Assembly (NCBI RefSeq): GCF_002243345.2
Contig: NZ_CP022655.2
Location: 3,350,501 to 3,414,500 of the forward strand
DNA from: Paenibacillus sp. RUD330
GTDB taxonomy: Bacteria; Bacillota; Bacilli; Paenibacillales; Paenibacillaceae
Direction: 5' to 3'
DNA: 64,000 nt
The translations under genes were made by a program, and so were the position numbers. The notes beneath the pieces are model-generated. The model was not told the origin of the DNA, ran no database searches, and saw only the letters and a program-made list of their open reading frames with translations. This document shows, piece after piece, positions 62,853-64,000 of this stretch. Each line of letters opens with the position of its first letter. Position 1 is the stretch's first letter.

Positions 62853-64000
62853 TCAGCCGCCGCCGGCTGGAGGCGCGCTTTCCCCGCTGCCGCTGGAGCC
62901 ATCCGGCTTGCCGCCGGACGCATCCGCTCCGCCGTCCTGCTTCGCGCCGGAGGAGCTGCCGCCGGCCGTGGTCGAACCCGCCGCGGAGGCGTTTGTCGCC
63001 TCTTCGCCCGCAGGAGGCTTCAGGATCAGCTTGACGACCGGCTCTCCGTTCAGCTTGGCCTCCATCTGGGAGATAACGTAGCCTTCGCCTTCCGTTACGC
63101 ATTTGCGGCCGACGGAGCTGCACAGCTGCAGCGCTTCGCGCAGCGACGAGCCCGCCAGGGAAGGCAGCTGCAGCTTGTTCTCCTCCTCTGTCACCAAATA
63201 GACGCTCTGGCTGTCCGAGACGATCGTCCCGGCGGCGGGCATCTGCTTCAGCACGCTGGCGCCTTTGCCGACGGCCTTCGAAGCCAATCCTCTCGCCTTC
63301 AGCTCCTGCTGCGCTTTTGCGAGCGTCAGTCCGGTCAGGTCCGGCACCGTAAGCGGCTGCTTCTTGTCCTGGGACGGAGGCACGGCGGCATCGGGCTTGA
63401 CCCCCATGTAACGCAAGCTCTGGGTTACGATCTTCTTGAATACCGGAGCCGCGATCTTGCCGCCGCCGGGATCCGGGACGCTCGGCGAATCCACGATGAC
63501 ATATACGACGAAGCGCGGATTGCTCACGGGAGCATACCCGATGAAGGATACGACGTATTTGTCCTTGGAGTACGTGCCGTTGACGATTTTCTGGGCGGTG
63601 CCGGTCTTGCCGGCTACCCTGTAGCCGGGAATGGCGGCGTTGCGGCCGGTGCCGATCTTGCTGTCGGACACGACCTGCTCCAGGAAGCCGCTCGTAAGCT
63701 TCGAGGTTTCCGCCGTGATGACCTGGCGGACCTGCTCCGTCTGCGTTTCCGTCTTCTTGTCCGTAGCCGGATCGTCGATTTCCTTGACGATATGCGGCTT
63801 CAGCAGCTTGCCGCCGTTGGCGACGGCGGCGACGGCCGCCACCTGCTGGATCGGCGTCACCGATACCGGACCTTGTCCGAAGGAAGCGCGGGCGACGTCG
63901 GACTTGCCCTGGATGTTGAGGCTGCCGCGCACCTCCTGCTTGATTTCAATGCCGGTTTTGGTGCCGAAGCCGAAGTTGCGGATGTAATCCGTCAGCTTCT
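62853..64000 (-). CDS. pbpB: Class B penicillin-binding protein PbpB/PBP2B (N-terminus outside window)
   Basis: C-terminal 381 residues; the frame stays open to the right edge. The transpeptidase end is visible: 'YIRNFGFGTKTGIEI', 'SFGQGPVSVTPIQQVAAVAA', and the KTG motif in 'GYRVAGKTGTAQKIV'. Two PASTA domains follow ('LTVPDLTGLTLAKAQQEL', 'LQLPSLAGSSLREALQL'), then a Gly/Ser/Ala/Pro-rich low-complexity tail of about 45 residues. Essential septal crosslinking enzyme in Bacilli. The active-site Ser and SxN motifs lie beyond the window. Confidence 0.93.
   Translation of the reverse strand, partial: KLTDYIRNFGFGTKTGIEIKQEVRGSLNIQGKSDVARASFGQGPVSVTPIQQVAAVAAVANGGKLLKPHIVKEIDDPATDKKTETQTEQVRQVITAETSKLTSGFLEQVVSDSKIGTGRNAAIPGYRVAGKTGTAQKIVNGTYSKDKYVVSFIGYAPVSNPRFVVYVIVDSPSVPDPGGGKIAAPVFKKIVTQSLRYMGVKPDAAVPPSQDKKQPLTVPDLTGLTLAKAQQELKARGLASKAVGKGASVLKQMPAAGTIVSDSQSVYLVTEEENKLQLPSLAGSSLREALQLCSSVGRKCVTEGEGYVISQMEAKLNGEPVVKLILKPPAGEEATNASAAGSTTAGGSSSGAKQDGGADASGGKPDGSSGSGESAPPAGGG

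Overview
The window comes from the chromosome of a high-GC, endospore-forming, low-branching Firmicute, most likely of the Paenibacillaceae (Paenibacillus or a close relative). The evidence is the division and cell-wall cluster carrying spoVD, spoVE, spoIIGA, sigE and sigG; a PyrR-attenuated pyrimidine operon; a T-box in front of ileS; the ylm genes with divIVA; and GC content of roughly 60 percent by eye. This is inferred from gene content, not from a database match. No rRNA, tRNA, CRISPR array, insertion sequence or prophage was seen. Nearly everything is on the minus strand; only three genes are on the plus strand.

Layout from left to right. (1) 1-13.8 kb is accessory: part of a tripartite ABC efflux system, a Gfo/Idh/MocA oxidoreductase, a Nudix hydrolase, a SecA2-type ATPase divergent from a glycosyltransferase, a three-gene ABC-2 exporter, a TPR protein, an exported copper-amine-oxidase-N/ankyrin fusion protein, and a three-gene unit with two unrecognised proteins and a GNAT acetyltransferase. 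(2) 13.9-22.95 kb is the pyr operon pyrR-pyrB-pyrC-carA-carB-pyrF-pyrE, with a readable promoter, a perfect PyrR-binding loop and an attenuator terminator. (3) 23-31.2 kb holds dapL, rluD-type synthase, lspA, a DksA/TraR-type protein, a DUF5665-type protein and a class-2 ileS behind an AUC-specific T-box. (4) 31.2-36.3 kb is divIVA-ylmH-ylmG-sepF-ylmE-ylmD-ylmC and sigG. (5) 36.4-44.6 kb is an accessory block lying between sigG and sigE: a GntR/ABC (Ytr-like) unit, a D-2-hydroxyacid dehydrogenase, an ABC exporter with a Fur-like box in its promoter, and a divergent FAD oxidoreductase. (6) 44.6-64 kb is the dcw cluster, read right to left: pbpB (partial), spoVD, murE, murF, mraY, murD, spoVE/ftsW, murG, murB, murA, divIB/ftsQ, ftsA, ftsZ, then spoIIGA-sigE.

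How the genes fit together. The mur genes build UDP-MurNAc-pentapeptide and lipid II. The DNPR motif of MurE and the presence of dapL both point to meso-diaminopimelate peptidoglycan. FtsZ, FtsA, SepF, DivIB and DivIVA form the divisome and pole apparatus, and PbpB, SpoVD and SpoVE polymerise and crosslink septal and spore wall. SpoIIGA activates pro-SigE in the mother cell, and SigG acts in the forespore.

The regulatory sequences are the most rewarding part. spoIIGA appears to have no ATG, GTG or TTG at its proper N-terminus and may start at CTG. Its upstream region has a sigma-A-like promoter with a 22-bp spacer and Spo0A-box-like sequences. sigG starts with TTG behind a 10-bp hairpin that is itself inside an overlapping 22-codon upstream ORF. 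The pyr and ileS leaders can be read almost base by base. I found no clear, wholly undescribed multi-gene system. The best candidates for new biology are the sigG leader, the Fur-box/ABC/FAD locus, the Ytr-like unit with its 402-residue exported partner, and the 12.3-13.7 kb unknown unit.
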